Numbered from the stretch's first letter, positions 1 to 10,314 are shown. The stretch: 64,000 bases of DNA from Bacteroidaceae bacterium (GCA_016292045.1 JAEEZX010000031.1:62001-126000); one strand, 5' to 3'. A program made the numbers and translations. The notes: generated by a model from the sequence alone, not told the origin.

Positions 1-1
1 A

Positions 2-148
2 AGTGATTTTGACGAAAACTTGCTAAGGAAGATTTATACGGATATAATTGAATTGATTAATTCATGATGTCCCCTGCCGTGTTTTTACGGATGCAGAGAC
101 ATTAAGAAAAGAAGTGGCAGAGGTGTTGATAAATAAAATGATATAATT
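2..148 (+). other. Tail of an upstream gene, possibly frameshifted
   Basis: An open frame enters from the left edge and stops at 65-67, giving about 21 residues that begin SDFDENLLRKIY. A second frame (57-146) reads PCRVFTDAETLRKEVAEVL and also has a protein-like composition, but it has no convincing start codon. Together they could be the end of one upstream gene split by a frameshift, or a gene end followed by non-coding sequence. No promoter is evident before the TIR gene at 149, so the TIR operon may begin outside the window. Confidence 0.35.
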
Positions 149-2359
149 ATGGAAGAAGGTAAGACGTTCAAAAATTTTGCTTTTATTAGTTATAGTCATG
201 CAGACAAAAAGGCTGCAGAAGAGTTGCAGAAGGTGTTGGATGACTTTCATCTTTCTGACGCTTTAAAAGAGAAGTATCCTGACCGTCCGGAGGTGCTTCG
301 AGAGATATTTCGTGATGATACGGGATTGCCTGCGGGTAGCAATCTCACGAAAGAGATACAAAAGCAACTGGAACAGTCAAATTACCTCATTGTCATTTGT
401 TCACCCAATGCTGCCAAGTCAGAATGGGTCAATAAGGAAATCGATTATTTTAAAACACACAGAGAGCCGACACACATTATCCCTTTTATTATTGACGGTG
501 TTGCTAATGCCAAGAGTGCCGATGAACAAGAATGCTTTCCGGATGCGCTAAAGTCTTTAGAGGCAAGGGGGGCTAATATATCTACTTTTAGTTTTGAACG
601 TGCAGTTATTGAAGTTATCGCAGGAGCCTTAGAGATAGACGTAGACGATTTGTGGCAAAGACATGTTAGGGCAGAAGAAGCAAAGAAACGACAATTACAA
701 GAACAGCGAGATAACCTTTTGCGAGTGCAAAGTCTATTCTTGGCAGAGAAAGCAAATGCACTGGTTGAAGAAGGAGATTCGTATACAGCTAGACTTTTGG
801 CATTGGAAGCTTTGCCAAAAGATTTAGAGAATCCCGACAGACCATACGTTATTGAGAGTGAAGTTGCATTAAGGAAGGCATTGCAAAGTAATTCTGCAAT
901 TTTTAACGGGCACAAAGATAAGGTTATCTCTATAGCATTAAGTACGGATGGTCATACCGTTGCCTCAGCTTCTTTTGACGGCTCTATACGTCTTTGGGAT
1001 ATCCGAACAGGACATACTATACAAGAATTGCCTATAAAAGAATCGTCACTGTCCGATATTTCTTTTTCTAGTGATAGTCAACACATTGCATATGCTTATA
1101 CAAACAATGAGGATTTTTCTATCTATATATGGAATCTAATAAAGAATTGTCATCAATGTGTATTGAAGGGACATCAAGGGGTAATCAGGTCAATATCGTT
1201 TAGTCATGACGGTCTTTCTTTAATTACGGCCTCTGATGATGGAACCGTTCGGGTATGGGATGTGTCTAAGGGAAAGTGTAGGAAGATTTTACACGATGAT
1301 GGTAAATTTGTGATTTCCGCAGTATTAAGTCCAAATGAAGGCTATATGGCATCCGCTTCGGCTGATAATACAATTCGTATATGGGATGCCGCAAAAGGCG
1401 TACTTATTAAGAAACTAGAAGGTCATACGGATGTCGTTACAAATGTTGCTTTCAGCGGTGATGGCAGTATGTTAGCTTCGACGTCAGAAGACTGTACTAT
1501 TCGAATTTGGGACACCGTCACTTGGCAATGTGTAAGATGTCTTAAAGGACACCAAAGGTTTGTATTATCAGCAGCATTTAGTCCAAATAATCTATTTCTT
1601 GTTTCCGGTTCATTAGATAATACCATCCGTATCTGGGAATTGGAAGAAGGACGATGCCTGGGAGTGCTGAATGGCCATACCAATCGCGTTAATAAGGTTT
1701 TGTTCCACCAAGAAGGTCATCTCGTTATTTCTGCCTCAGATGACTCAACTGTTCGTATATGGGAACTTTGGGGTGATGAACCAATATCTGTGTCACTACA
1801 TGACGTCTCTTATTTTAGAAGTTCTTCTATAAGCACAAAGGGAACTTTAATTGCTGGAGTAGATGGGTATAGTGAAATATGCGTGAAAGAAAAAGAATCC
1901 GGTTCCATTCTACATAAAGGTATCGGTCATAAAGACGATGTTTGCGATATTTGCTTTAGTCCTGATGACAAATATATTGCTTCAGCATCATATGATAAAA
2001 CAATTAGAATCTGGGAAGCAAGTACTCTCGAATGCAAACATGTTTTGAAAGGACATTCGAATGTCGTTATGTCTGTCTCATTCAGTCCAGACGGCAAATG
2101 TATAGTATCTACATCACTTGATGATACTATAAGAGTTTGGGATGTATTAACAGGTCTTTGTGTGTTTGTAATAGACAACAAGTTTCAATCAGCTTCCTAT
2201 TTCACCACAGATGGTAGTCATATTGTATCAAACATTTCCGATAATCGTGCGGATATATGGGAGTTTCTTCCTATTCAAAACCTCATCGATCAAACTCGCG
2301 AGAGATTCAACAATCGGCCATTAACTCCAGAGGAACGAAAGAAATATTACTTAGACTAA
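149..2359 (+). CDS. TIR domain–WD40 repeat protein
   Basis: This 736-residue protein has an N-terminal TIR domain (about 8-150) that starts with the FISYSHAD box. Its helix C motif SEWVNKEI places a glutamate at residue 97, where NAD-cleaving TIR enzymes have their catalytic Glu. A helical linker (about 165-245) of the kind seen between effector and propeller domains follows. After that I count about eleven WD40 units, most ending in IRIWD or IRIWE, which could form one or two beta-propellers. Family knowledge suggests the propeller senses or scaffolds a partner and the TIR cleaves NAD or transmits a signal. There is no signal peptide, so it is probably cytosolic. It is the first of four TIR genes, and the next gene starts six bases after its stop. 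The ligand and the enzymatic activity are inference. Confidence 0.92.
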   Translation: MEEGKTFKNFAFISYSHADKKAAEELQKVLDDFHLSDALKEKYPDRPEVLREIFRDDTGLPAGSNLTKEIQKQLEQSNYLIVICSPNAAKSEWVNKEIDYFKTHREPTHIIPFIIDGVANAKSADEQECFPDALKSLEARGANISTFSFERAVIEVIAGALEIDVDDLWQRHVRAEEAKKRQLQEQRDNLLRVQSLFLAEKANALVEEGDSYTARLLALEALPKDLENPDRPYVIESEVALRKALQSNSAIFNGHKDKVISIALSTDGHTVASASFDGSIRLWDIRTGHTIQELPIKESSLSDISFSSDSQHIAYAYTNNEDFSIYIWNLIKNCHQCVLKGHQGVIRSISFSHDGLSLITASDDGTVRVWDVSKGKCRKILHDDGKFVISAVLSPNEGYMASASADNTIRIWDAAKGVLIKKLEGHTDVVTNVAFSGDGSMLASTSEDCTIRIWDTVTWQCVRCLKGHQRFVLSAAFSPNNLFLVSGSLDNTIRIWELEEGRCLGVLNGHTNRVNKVLFHQEGHLVISASDDSTVRIWELWGDEPISVSLHDVSYFRSSSISTKGTLIAGVDGYSEICVKEKESGSILHKGIGHKDDVCDICFSPDDKYIASASYDKTIRIWEASTLECKHVLKGHSNVVMSVSFSPDGKCIVSTSLDDTIRVWDVLTGLCVFVIDNKFQSASYFTTDGSHIVSNISDNRADIWEFLPIQNLIDQTRERFNNRPLTPEERKKYYLD

Positions 2360-2365
2360 ACGAGT

Positions 2366-3148
2366 ATGAAAGAAGACGATATAAATGAAGGATTTTGGGT
2401 GTTTGTATCCCATTCTACAAAAGATTTTGAGCGAGTTCGCTTGGTGAGGAATGCACTTGAAGATAGCGGATTCCGCCCTATACTGTTTTATCTGAAATGC
2501 TTGGAAAACGAGAATGAGGTTAATGATCTTTTAAAACGAGAAATCGACGCCCGAAAACGTTTCATTCTATGTGATAGTCCCAATGCACAAGCCTCAAAAC
2601 ATGTCACATCTGAACTTCAATATGCAATGGCAAACGGAGCAAAGATGCTTGTTCTTTTGTTAGATGTGTATGCAAGAGAACATTATAAGAATATGTTCCC
2701 ACTAGCTCAAAATATTCCTGAAGATGATTTGATAGACAGAGAGCAGACATCGATTAAAGTTCGAGATTTAACTATTGCCAAGACCAAGGAAGAACTCGTT
2801 GATTTGGCAGTGGAGAAAATTGTTGATAGAGCATTCGCACCTTGGACTACTTATACAATGGCTAAGAATATGCTGGAAGGTATTGACTGCCCAAAAGATG
2901 AAGAGGAGGCTAACAGACTCTTTAGAATTGTCTATAGGAAAGTAGATGCTTTAGATACTATTGGTTATCCCGGCGGAACATTATTCTTAGCCCGTTGTGA
3001 GGCGAATGGATATGGGACGAAGAAAGATTTATATGGCGCATTATTAGACTATCAATGCTATATTAGGACCTGCGGAAGCAATGACAAGATAGACAGGGAA
3101 ATAGAAGCAATCAAGCGAGAAATCGTGGAGCAAGAACAGCAGGAATAA
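2366..3148 (+). CDS. TIR domain protein with Sel1-like repeats
   Basis: This 260-residue protein starts with a compact TIR-like domain (about 8-150; FVSHSTKD box). Glu83, in HVTSEL, sits at the catalytic-helix position, with Val replacing the Trp that usually precedes it. The C-terminal part (about 165-250) holds two Sel1-like helical repeats with the usual GxxxxKD-type spacing, for example NGYGTKKD. Sel1 repeats normally mediate protein contacts. The gene lies between two other TIR genes with almost no spacing, so it is probably co-transcribed and could be an adaptor or a second sensor in the same pathway. NADase activity is possible, but the TIR is more divergent than in the first gene. Confidence 0.82.
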   Translation: MKEDDINEGFWVFVSHSTKDFERVRLVRNALEDSGFRPILFYLKCLENENEVNDLLKREIDARKRFILCDSPNAQASKHVTSELQYAMANGAKMLVLLLDVYAREHYKNMFPLAQNIPEDDLIDREQTSIKVRDLTIAKTKEELVDLAVEKIVDRAFAPWTTYTMAKNMLEGIDCPKDEEEANRLFRIVYRKVDALDTIGYPGGTLFLARCEANGYGTKKDLYGALLDYQCYIRTCGSNDKIDREIEAIKREIVEQEQQE

Positions 3149-3169
3149 TCCTTGAGTAAATATAACGAC

Positions 3170-5254
3170 ATGAAAACAATAATAGAAGACATAATAGAAT
3201 TCTTTAGCAAGAAACTGAATAGGGATGAAAAAGCCCGTACGTACGAGAAGGAAATAACGAGATTTGCATACAGTCACTCATCGGAAGATGGGCTTCTTGC
3301 TTTCACAAAACTGATGCAGGAAGGACAGGAGTTCTCCTACGAGGCCTTCTTCTGTTTAGCCACGATATATCGCCATAATCGTGATTTCACCAAGCTGTGG
3401 AATCTGATTTCCGAAGCGGAGCATCGAACAGATCTCAACAGCCATGTCTCGTTCTCCCACATCCGAATCATGTACGAGACACATAGTGAGTCGCTGTACG
3501 ACTACGACCTGCTGCTCAATACTGCGCACCAGAGTGCTTGCGACCTGTTTCAGAATTCGGGATATCACCATACCTTTGCCAATGCATTTGCTACCATCTG
3601 TGAGAAATGTTTGCCTGAGGACTTAGAGGTCATTGTAGATACCTGGTACGATTCGGCTCTCTACTGTGTGAACAAGGCCATCAGTTTGGAACCTGATTAC
3701 GCCAAATACCATTGCACCAAGGCACGTATTGTATCAATCAAACATCACTTTGAGGAGGCTTCTGATCTCATGCTGAAGGCCATAGACATGGAGGATTCAA
3801 AGAAACCGGACTATGCGCTACTTATCGGTAACTACCAATATTATCGCATTCTAATCGCCATGCGCAAACAGCAATGGCAGGTCGATAGACGGTTGGGAAA
3901 TATACAAACCACACCAGTGACCAAGGATGCACAGAAGGATGCTCCTGGCAACTTCCATAGCCTACGGCCCTATGTGTTTATAAGCTATTCCCACAACGAT
4001 GTACAGTCAGTACATAGCATCTTACAAGAGATGTCCAAAGCCGGACTCAATTACTGGTATGACAAAGAACTCCAGACCGGCAGTGATTGGACAGAAGAAC
4101 TGGGCGAAAAGATTTTGAACAGCGAAATGGTGATGGTGATGCTATCGAACAGCGCCGTACTGTCCAGAAACGTGCGCAATGAAATAACAATGGCGCTGAA
4201 CCACAAGAAAAGAATCTTACCTGTGTTTTTGGAAGAAGTAGAACTGTCGCCTGGCGCAGAGTTGCAATTGCAGGGATTTCACTGGCTTTTGAAATACCAA
4301 ATGTCGGCAGAACTGTTCCGACAGAAACTGCGCGAGACACTGGCAGTAGTTCGGGTTTCATCGTCCATCGAACTTCACCCCGGCCATCCTTCATTGACTC
4401 AGGAGCCAACGTCTTACGATTCTTTTTCTCATTATACACCGACATACGGCATTATAGAGCAGTTCTGCGCCTCCAAGACTGTAGTGCCAGATTCTTGCGA
4501 AGATGTCATTGTTTGCAGCGACAACTATATTGCCGTTATTGACGGGGCTACCAGTAAGACGGATAACCGATTCCAAGGGAAGACTGGCGGCAAGATTGCT
4601 GCGGAGTTAATTGCATCGTATTTGCAGACGGGGATAATAGATTCCAACATGGACTACAAAACTGCCACATGCCGTATACAGGCAGAATTGCAGGCTTTTG
4701 CCCAAGAACATCAACTGGAACAACAGGGTATTCATCTCTGCGCCTCGGCTGTCATATATAGTATCGCCAAACGACAGATATGGGAAGTGGGCGACTGCCA
4801 GTTCCTGCTTAATGGTAAACACTACACTTTTTATAAAAAGGTAGATGTAATCCTATCCGATGCACGCAGTCTAGCCATACACATGCTGTTGCAATCAGGA
4901 CATACTGAGGAGGAGCTTTTGAAGGAGGATTTGGCGCGCAAGCTTATTTTGGACGAGTTGAAGATGCAACAGTATCTGGAAAACCGCGACGATGAATATG
5001 GGTATGGCGTATTTTCTAGTCAGGGTAGTGTGAAGAATGTTTCCGTGACCGATGTGCCGCCGGGTTCAGAAGTTGTACTCGCCTCCGACGGCTATCCGGA
5101 ACTGTTTGGTACGCTAGCAGAAAGCGAAGCGCGGCTGGACGAACTGATTCGACTTGACCCTCTGTGCTATAAGATATACAAGTCTACCAAGGGGCTCATG
5201 GACATGTGCACCCACTTTGACGACCGCAGCTACATTCGATTTAAAGTTGAATGA
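3170..5254 (+). CDS. TPR-like–TIR–PP2C phosphatase fusion
   Basis: I start at the ATG at 3170; a TTG 18 bases upstream in frame is an alternative. The 694-residue product has an N-terminal alpha-helical TPR-like part (about 1-245) and a TIR domain (about 266-390). The TIR carries the box VFISYSHND and a helix motif with Glu338. A C-terminal PP2C-like Ser/Thr phosphatase domain follows (about 425-694). The metal-binding acidic residues of PP2C can be recognised: VIDG at Asp458, VGDC at Asp542, ASDG at Asp640, and FDDRSY near Asp684. PP2C enzymes remove phosphate from Ser/Thr, and a bacterial partner kinase would be expected, but none lies in this window. A TIR–PP2C fusion is unusual and links NAD/TIR signalling with dephosphorylation. 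Confidence 0.85.
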   Translation: MKTIIEDIIEFFSKKLNRDEKARTYEKEITRFAYSHSSEDGLLAFTKLMQEGQEFSYEAFFCLATIYRHNRDFTKLWNLISEAEHRTDLNSHVSFSHIRIMYETHSESLYDYDLLLNTAHQSACDLFQNSGYHHTFANAFATICEKCLPEDLEVIVDTWYDSALYCVNKAISLEPDYAKYHCTKARIVSIKHHFEEASDLMLKAIDMEDSKKPDYALLIGNYQYYRILIAMRKQQWQVDRRLGNIQTTPVTKDAQKDAPGNFHSLRPYVFISYSHNDVQSVHSILQEMSKAGLNYWYDKELQTGSDWTEELGEKILNSEMVMVMLSNSAVLSRNVRNEITMALNHKKRILPVFLEEVELSPGAELQLQGFHWLLKYQMSAELFRQKLRETLAVVRVSSSIELHPGHPSLTQEPTSYDSFSHYTPTYGIIEQFCASKTVVPDSCEDVIVCSDNYIAVIDGATSKTDNRFQGKTGGKIAAELIASYLQTGIIDSNMDYKTATCRIQAELQAFAQEHQLEQQGIHLCASAVIYSIAKRQIWEVGDCQFLLNGKHYTFYKKVDVILSDARSLAIHMLLQSGHTEEELLKEDLARKLILDELKMQQYLENRDDEYGYGVFSSQGSVKNVSVTDVPPGSEVVLASDGYPELFGTLAESEARLDELIRLDPLCYKIYKSTKGLMDMCTHFDDRSYIRFKVE

Positions 5255-5335
5255 AACATTGTATGTGCAAGAATAATCAATATTCCTACTTTATAATATA
5301 TAATAATCAACGATTTAATACTAAAGATAATATCC

Positions 5336-7555
5336 ATGAATAACCAGAACGAGCAATCAAAAGTATCAACACAAGTTTTCAATGGAGTAGAACTTTCCAT
5401 CATTAAAGGGAGCAAGGATGTTTTTATCAGCTACAAACGAGAGAATGCCGAATATGTGGCTCGCTTATTTGCAGAACTGAAAGAACATGACATTGATGCA
5501 TGGTTCGATTTGAATGAATTGCACCAAGATGTGGGCAAAGAATACACAGAACGTATTCATAAAGGGATAGACAATTCAGAATACTTCCTACTGATATATA
5601 CTAAAGAGGTAGAAGAATCGGATTTTATAATCAAAGAAGAATTGGGACATGCTGTAGAAAAGAAAAAGACCATCCTGTTTTATCCGAAGGATGATATTGA
5701 AATCAACAAATCGAAACTGAAGGACTACGTTGGAAAGATACAATGGCTGGATACAGAGGCAACTGCGATACATCAACATGACACACAAGAGTCAATAGTT
5801 GATGAAAAACGCATGGAAGAGTTGTCGGCACTCATCAACGAGAAGCATGGAAAATCGGCATTTGAAGACCAGAGTCTATTCCTAATACGCATCGCATTGC
5901 AAAGGTTATTGGGTAGGATAACAGTATTTGGCAATTATAAGAAACTGTGCGGAACAGGAACGAATGAATTCTTCAATCATGAGCAGTTTAATATATGTGT
6001 TATTAATAAGGGATTGTTTGTTGATGTTCCTGGAAGATATAGGGATAAGCTAGAGAAATTAAAATTCTTTAGAAAGGATAAAGTGCAGGAGGTAGAACAG
6101 CATCTCGACAAAATGAAACCGGAAAAAGATGAACTTATGCAGCAGTTCAAACAGTTCCTGGTTTGTCAAGACAAGTACAGACTATCCAATATTCATGAGC
6201 AATTGAAGGAATATTTGGATGTTGATAAATACAAGTCTATCAAGTTGCCGGAACTTCAGGAATTCAACGTAGAATCGTTTATCTATATTGTTTCAGAAAT
6301 GGTTGCATGCACCTTTATTGCAGACCTTGAAGCGGGTAAGACCATGTTCAATGGCGCAGAGCTTGGTGTTTACAGCATTACGGATACTCGAACTCCGAAC
6401 TCAGAGGAGCATTGTGTAGATATGCAATTGTACTATTCCGACTATTTCACTTTCAAGTGCATGACGGAGATGTACCATATATTGTGCTCAATTGACGAGA
6501 AGCCATTTATCATTAATAAAACACAAGACATCAGGCCGCTGGCACCATTTCTTTGTTCGTTAGGTCTTGGCGGATTTCTGGCCGCCTACATAAATGGTAA
6601 GCCATCACTCATGTGGACTAAACGTTCTGGAAATATCTCGTCAGGCGATATTTGGCATTTTTCTTATGATGAAACAGTCAGTTTGCTCATGGATGGCACA
6701 AAAGATTCTGAAAATCGTCTAATTGTAGACGAAAACGGAAATGTACATATCGATATCAATAACATTTTGTTCCGTGCATTGAAAGAAGAAGTTGGTGTGA
6801 CACAAGCAAAGGTTGAGAAATATTGTCACGGATTATTTGAAGTGGGTATTATCAAGAGTGAACGTTTGGAGATAGAACTCATCTCTCAAGCAGTACTACA
6901 TCTTCAGGACAATCCTACGCCACAGGAACAAATTAAAGAGATGCATGATAGTGCAAATGACAGCTATCTGGAAATAGCTAAGGTACAGTTCTTCTCGTTA
7001 CGCAACAGAAATGAACTGATAGGTCATTTGCTGACCCCTGAGTCGTATGCTATCTACACAAGAATGCAAGACAGATTGGTGGATAATGTCGGAAGAAATG
7101 TGAAACTTGGTAGTAATATATTGCTTGAAGACGGTAGTTTTGTTGACGATGGTGTTAAGATTGGAGATAATTGTCGAATTCATAGGAATGTTTATATTGG
7201 GAAGAATGTAAAAATTGGTAATAACGTAAAGATTCAGAACAATAACAGCATTTACGAAGGAGTGACGTTAGATAACGGTGTGTTCATTGGCACCAACGTT
7301 AGCTTTATTAATGACCGATATCCAAGATCTATTCTGAGAGATGGCAGGCAGGTTGGCTCAGGTGACTGGGAGATGGAAGAAACCAAGGTCTGCCATGGCG
7401 CATCTATTGGTGCAGGTGCAGTAATTATGTGTGGTGTGACTATCGGCAAATGGGCAATGGTTGCTGCAGGTTCTGTCGTTCTGGAAGATGTTCCAGATGG
7501 TGCAATGGTGGCAGGAAATCCGGCAAAAATAATAAAACAAGGCATTAAATATTAG
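5336..7555 (+). CDS. TIR–central domain–hexapeptide acyltransferase fusion
   Basis: The 739-residue product has a TIR domain (about 25-145; box [10 protein letters not shown]; Glu101/Glu102 in IIKEEL at the catalytic position). A poorly recognisable central region (about 170-560) follows. The C-terminus (about 580-735) is a left-handed beta-helix of the WbbJ/maltose-acetyltransferase type, with isoleucine-patch hexapeptides such as IGDNCR and IGKNVK and the closing signature AGNPAK. The family transfers acetyl or acyl groups from CoA or ACP to sugars or amino acids. The central part contains RALKEEVGV, which matches the second half of a Nudix box although the first half is degenerate. It is separated from the previous gene by 81 AT-rich bases. 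An acyltransferase on a TIR protein is unexpected; it could modify a nucleotide product or a sugar, which I cannot determine. Confidence 0.85.
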   Translation: MNNQNEQSKVSTQVFNGVELSIIKGSKDVFISYKRENAEYVARLFAELKEHDIDAWFDLNELHQDVGKEYTERIHKGIDNSEYFLLIYTKEVEESDFIIKEELGHAVEKKKTILFYPKDDIEINKSKLKDYVGKIQWLDTEATAIHQHDTQESIVDEKRMEELSALINEKHGKSAFEDQSLFLIRIALQRLLGRITVFGNYKKLCGTGTNEFFNHEQFNICVINKGLFVDVPGRYRDKLEKLKFFRKDKVQEVEQHLDKMKPEKDELMQQFKQFLVCQDKYRLSNIHEQLKEYLDVDKYKSIKLPELQEFNVESFIYIVSEMVACTFIADLEAGKTMFNGAELGVYSITDTRTPNSEEHCVDMQLYYSDYFTFKCMTEMYHILCSIDEKPFIINKTQDIRPLAPFLCSLGLGGFLAAYINGKPSLMWTKRSGNISSGDIWHFSYDETVSLLMDGTKDSENRLIVDENGNVHIDINNILFRALKEEVGVTQAKVEKYCHGLFEVGIIKSERLEIELISQAVLHLQDNPTPQEQIKEMHDSANDSYLEIAKVQFFSLRNRNELIGHLLTPESYAIYTRMQDRLVDNVGRNVKLGSNILLEDGSFVDDGVKIGDNCRIHRNVYIGKNVKIGNNVKIQNNNSIYEGVTLDNGVFIGTNVSFINDRYPRSILRDGRQVGSGDWEMEETKVCHGASIGAGAVIMCGVTIGKWAMVAAGSVVLEDVPDGAMVAGNPAKIIKQGIKY

Positions 7556-7573
7556 TAATTATCCATTAGATTA

Positions 7574-7603
7574 TTGAGGATTAAAACAAATTTGCTATCT
7601 TTG
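7574..7603 (+). promoter_or_regulatory. Bacteroidetes-type promoter before the RCK/RyR gene
   Basis: TTG at 7574-7576, then 19 bases, then TATCTTTG at 7596-7603, a full match to the Bacteroidetes −33/−7 consensus. It could let the membrane protein and the RyR protein be expressed separately from the TIR genes. Confidence 0.7.
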
Positions 7604-7648
7604 CCCACAGAAACGAAAAATAAAATCTTAATTACTGTGAATACGATT

Positions 7649-7723
7649 ATGAATATTATCAGAGAAGGTGGGCAGAGGAGGATAGGAAGAACAACCAGAA
7701 GAGTGAACAAAAATGAGGAGTAA
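7649..7723 (+). CDS. Possible 24-residue basic leader peptide
   Basis: An ATG at 7649 opens a 24-codon frame whose product is rich in arginine and lysine. Its TAA overlaps the first codons of the next gene (start 7713), an arrangement compatible with translational coupling. It lies in the leader downstream of the promoter at 7574. It may also be chance, since nothing but position supports it. Confidence 0.25.
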   Translation: MNIIREGGQRRIGRTTRRVNKNEE

Positions 7724-10313
7724 ATTTTTTCAAGGTTTAATACTTGCAGCAATCGCCTTTGCTCTCACTTCATGTAAGCAGACAGTGGTGATAAATGAGG
7801 CTGTATTCTTAGATTCTCCTGCAGAAAAGGGTAATTTATGGGGATTCGTAGAGGGAAGTCTTATGAATAGTTCATTCTATATATGGCTCATCATTGACAT
7901 TGTTGCAGCAATTCTTATTTGGACATTTGGATATAGGTTTTTAGAATGGCTTAGACGACGTCCGATGTCGGCTAAAATATTATTCATTCTGTTATCCCTT
8001 ACTACTTTGTTTGTTATTGGGTGTAAATCATACGAAGGGGAAACATCCCACTATGGCAGATGGTTTGCACTGCCGGTGGCTATGGCTATTGGTTCTACGT
8101 GCGTATTGGCTTGGGCTATTATTCTGCGTTATAAAATCAGATTTAAGCCATTAGAGAACAGGCCTGTAATACCTGAGGCATACAGACGTCAGAGAAATCT
8201 TGTTCTCTTGGCAAAGACAATGCTATGGATATGGTGCTGTGGTTGGGTGATATTTTTTGTTGCCATCAGTATTGGCAAACAACCCCATGTGGGAGCTGAG
8301 GTGCTCCTGCGTTCAGCGATTGCTTCTTTAGACCTCTTCCTAATGGATATCGATAGCAATACGCTTGATGCCATTCAAAGTCACGATGTGTTAAAGGGCA
8401 TGATATCCTGTGCCAGCTTTGCTGCTGTGCTTTGCACGGCCACTTTGATTCTGAGTTTGGTGATGTCCCGATTGATGGCCTACATGCACATCAAGCACAT
8501 AAAGGTCAACGATGCTCACAATCATATCTATGTTTTCTTTGGTATGAATGAGGCTTCAAAACTCTTAGCAAAAGATGTGTATGAGAAAGATGAGAGGTCT
8601 GTTATCCTGTTCGTGGAAAACAGTTTGGCAGGAGAGGCAGAGCAAGATGAGGACAAGACTGATGGTTGGAGGAATATCGTCAGCATGATGACCCATCGTC
8701 ACAAGACCTTTGCTGAGGTTGATGAGAATGAACGCAGGGCTCTTGCCATCGCCAATTGTGATATTTGCAGTCTAGACTCAGAGACTACCGATGTGCTGGG
8801 CATTATAGGCTTGGAGACAGTAAAGAGGCTACTTAGAAATCTCGAGGCAACTAATGCTGGTGAACTTCACGTATTCTTCCTATCTGATGATGGAGAGTCG
8901 AATGTGCGTTCAACATCAATATTGGCAAAAGACGCATTGATAGGCAGTAAGAAGTTCTCAACCATAATACATTGTCATGCCAGAAGAAACTGCATTAATA
9001 AGAGCATTGAGGATATGGGCATCGCCAGTGAAAAGCGCATAGAGGTGAAAGTTGTGGATTCCTCACATCTGGCTGTAGAATATCTGAAATCTCAGGCGGA
9101 CAACCATCCTGTGAACTTTGTTGATGTGGCAACATTGGATGAACCGAATCCTGGCACCGTTAAGTCCGCCTTCACCAGTTTGGTAGTAGGATTTGGCGAG
9201 ACTGGCCAGGAGACACTCTCCTTCCTATATGAATATGCAGCCTTTGTGGATAGTAGTGCTTCCGCAGGGAAATCGTTCAGGAGCCCATTCCGCTGTCATG
9301 TGATAGATAATGAAATAGGACATAGCGAAGGCCCAATCATAGCTTCGCTCCCTGGCGTGGCAATCAATAGTAGCATGCAGACACGGTGGCCTATTCTAAA
9401 TTTTCTAAAGAAAAAGCAGCCGATTAACTTCTACTCTATGGACTTCCGCTCTACTGAGTTCTATAAAGATTTGCTTAGCAAGATTGCTACTCAGCTGAAT
9501 TATGTGGTGATAGCTCTAGGTGACGATGAATTGAATATGAGCGTAGCCGTTGACATACTCCGATATGTTCGCTCTCATAGAGCAAATCTTGACAAATTCC
9601 AGATTTACGTTCGCGCACACGAAAAAGGTACCTTCAAGCATCTCAAAGAGATTGCTCGTCACTATAATGACCGAATAGGTGAAACAAAGATTACACTCTT
9701 TGGTCATAATGAGCAAATCTACACATACGAGTTGATAGTAAAGGATTTTTATCAGGAAAATGGCAAAAAGTATTACGAGACATATCGTTCTCTGAGAATA
9801 GATCCAAAAAATGATGAAGGAACATGGCAGGAACGTCATGACAACACCTTGGCTAAAATGGGAAATAAGTGGGTTAACATAACGAAACTGCGTAGGAAGG
9901 AGAATCAAGACCGTTCTAACGCTCTTCACTCGCATACTAAACTCCGTCTTATAGAGAAAACTGTAGGCAAAGACAATTTCTACGACTTTATAAGTAAAAC
10001 AGTAGGCAAAAGGCAAGGGCGTCAAGCATCAATAAAGTATTCAGGACTTACAGACAAAGAGAATATGTTGATGCTTAATCTTGCCATGTGTGAACACCTT
10101 AGATGGAATGCAGCACATGAGATGCTCGGCTATGTCAACAATGACACAGGCCACGAATGCGATGACATCAGGAAACGTCATAACTGTCTCAAGCCTTGGG
10201 AGCAACTGGATCAAGAATCTGACAATGTAAGCTATATTGATGACTATAAAGTCTTCGACTATGGAGTGGTCGAGACCGCTATATGTGAGAAACTAAAAGA
10301 AACAAGCAAATAA
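7713..10313 (+). CDS. Membrane protein with RCK-like domains and C-terminal RyR domain
   Basis: The 866-residue protein starts with a hydrophobic segment ending in LTSC, which resembles a lipobox or is simply the first membrane helix. About five further hydrophobic segments follow (near 53-72, 89-104, 117-139, 168-187, 229-256). The cytosolic part has two Rossmann-like units in the manner of RCK/TrkA-N channel regulators. The first begins at IYVFFGMNEAS (about 272) and has a degenerate glycine motif. The second begins at VVGFGETGQE (about 491) and has a good GxGxxG-type motif. The end (about 785-860; CEHLRWNAAHEMLGY, then KPWEQL) matches the RyR-type domain found at the C-terminus of some bacterial RCK proteins. 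No TVGYG-type potassium filter is visible, so the conducted ion, and even channel activity, are inference. It is followed one base later by a separate RyR gene. Confidence 0.82.
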   Translation: MRSKFFQGLILAAIAFALTSCKQTVVINEAVFLDSPAEKGNLWGFVEGSLMNSSFYIWLIIDIVAAILIWTFGYRFLEWLRRRPMSAKILFILLSLTTLFVIGCKSYEGETSHYGRWFALPVAMAIGSTCVLAWAIILRYKIRFKPLENRPVIPEAYRRQRNLVLLAKTMLWIWCCGWVIFFVAISIGKQPHVGAEVLLRSAIASLDLFLMDIDSNTLDAIQSHDVLKGMISCASFAAVLCTATLILSLVMSRLMAYMHIKHIKVNDAHNHIYVFFGMNEASKLLAKDVYEKDERSVILFVENSLAGEAEQDEDKTDGWRNIVSMMTHRHKTFAEVDENERRALAIANCDICSLDSETTDVLGIIGLETVKRLLRNLEATNAGELHVFFLSDDGESNVRSTSILAKDALIGSKKFSTIIHCHARRNCINKSIEDMGIASEKRIEVKVVDSSHLAVEYLKSQADNHPVNFVDVATLDEPNPGTVKSAFTSLVVGFGETGQETLSFLYEYAAFVDSSASAGKSFRSPFRCHVIDNEIGHSEGPIIASLPGVAINSSMQTRWPILNFLKKKQPINFYSMDFRSTEFYKDLLSKIATQLNYVVIALGDDELNMSVAVDILRYVRSHRANLDKFQIYVRAHEKGTFKHLKEIARHYNDRIGETKITLFGHNEQIYTYELIVKDFYQENGKKYYETYRSLRIDPKNDEGTWQERHDNTLAKMGNKWVNITKLRRKENQDRSNALHSHTKLRLIEKTVGKDNFYDFISKTVGKRQGRQASIKYSGLTDKENMLMLNLAMCEHLRWNAAHEMLGYVNNDTGHECDDIRKRHNCLKPWEQLDQESDNVSYIDDYKVFDYGVVETAICEKLKETSK

Positions 10314-10314
10314 T

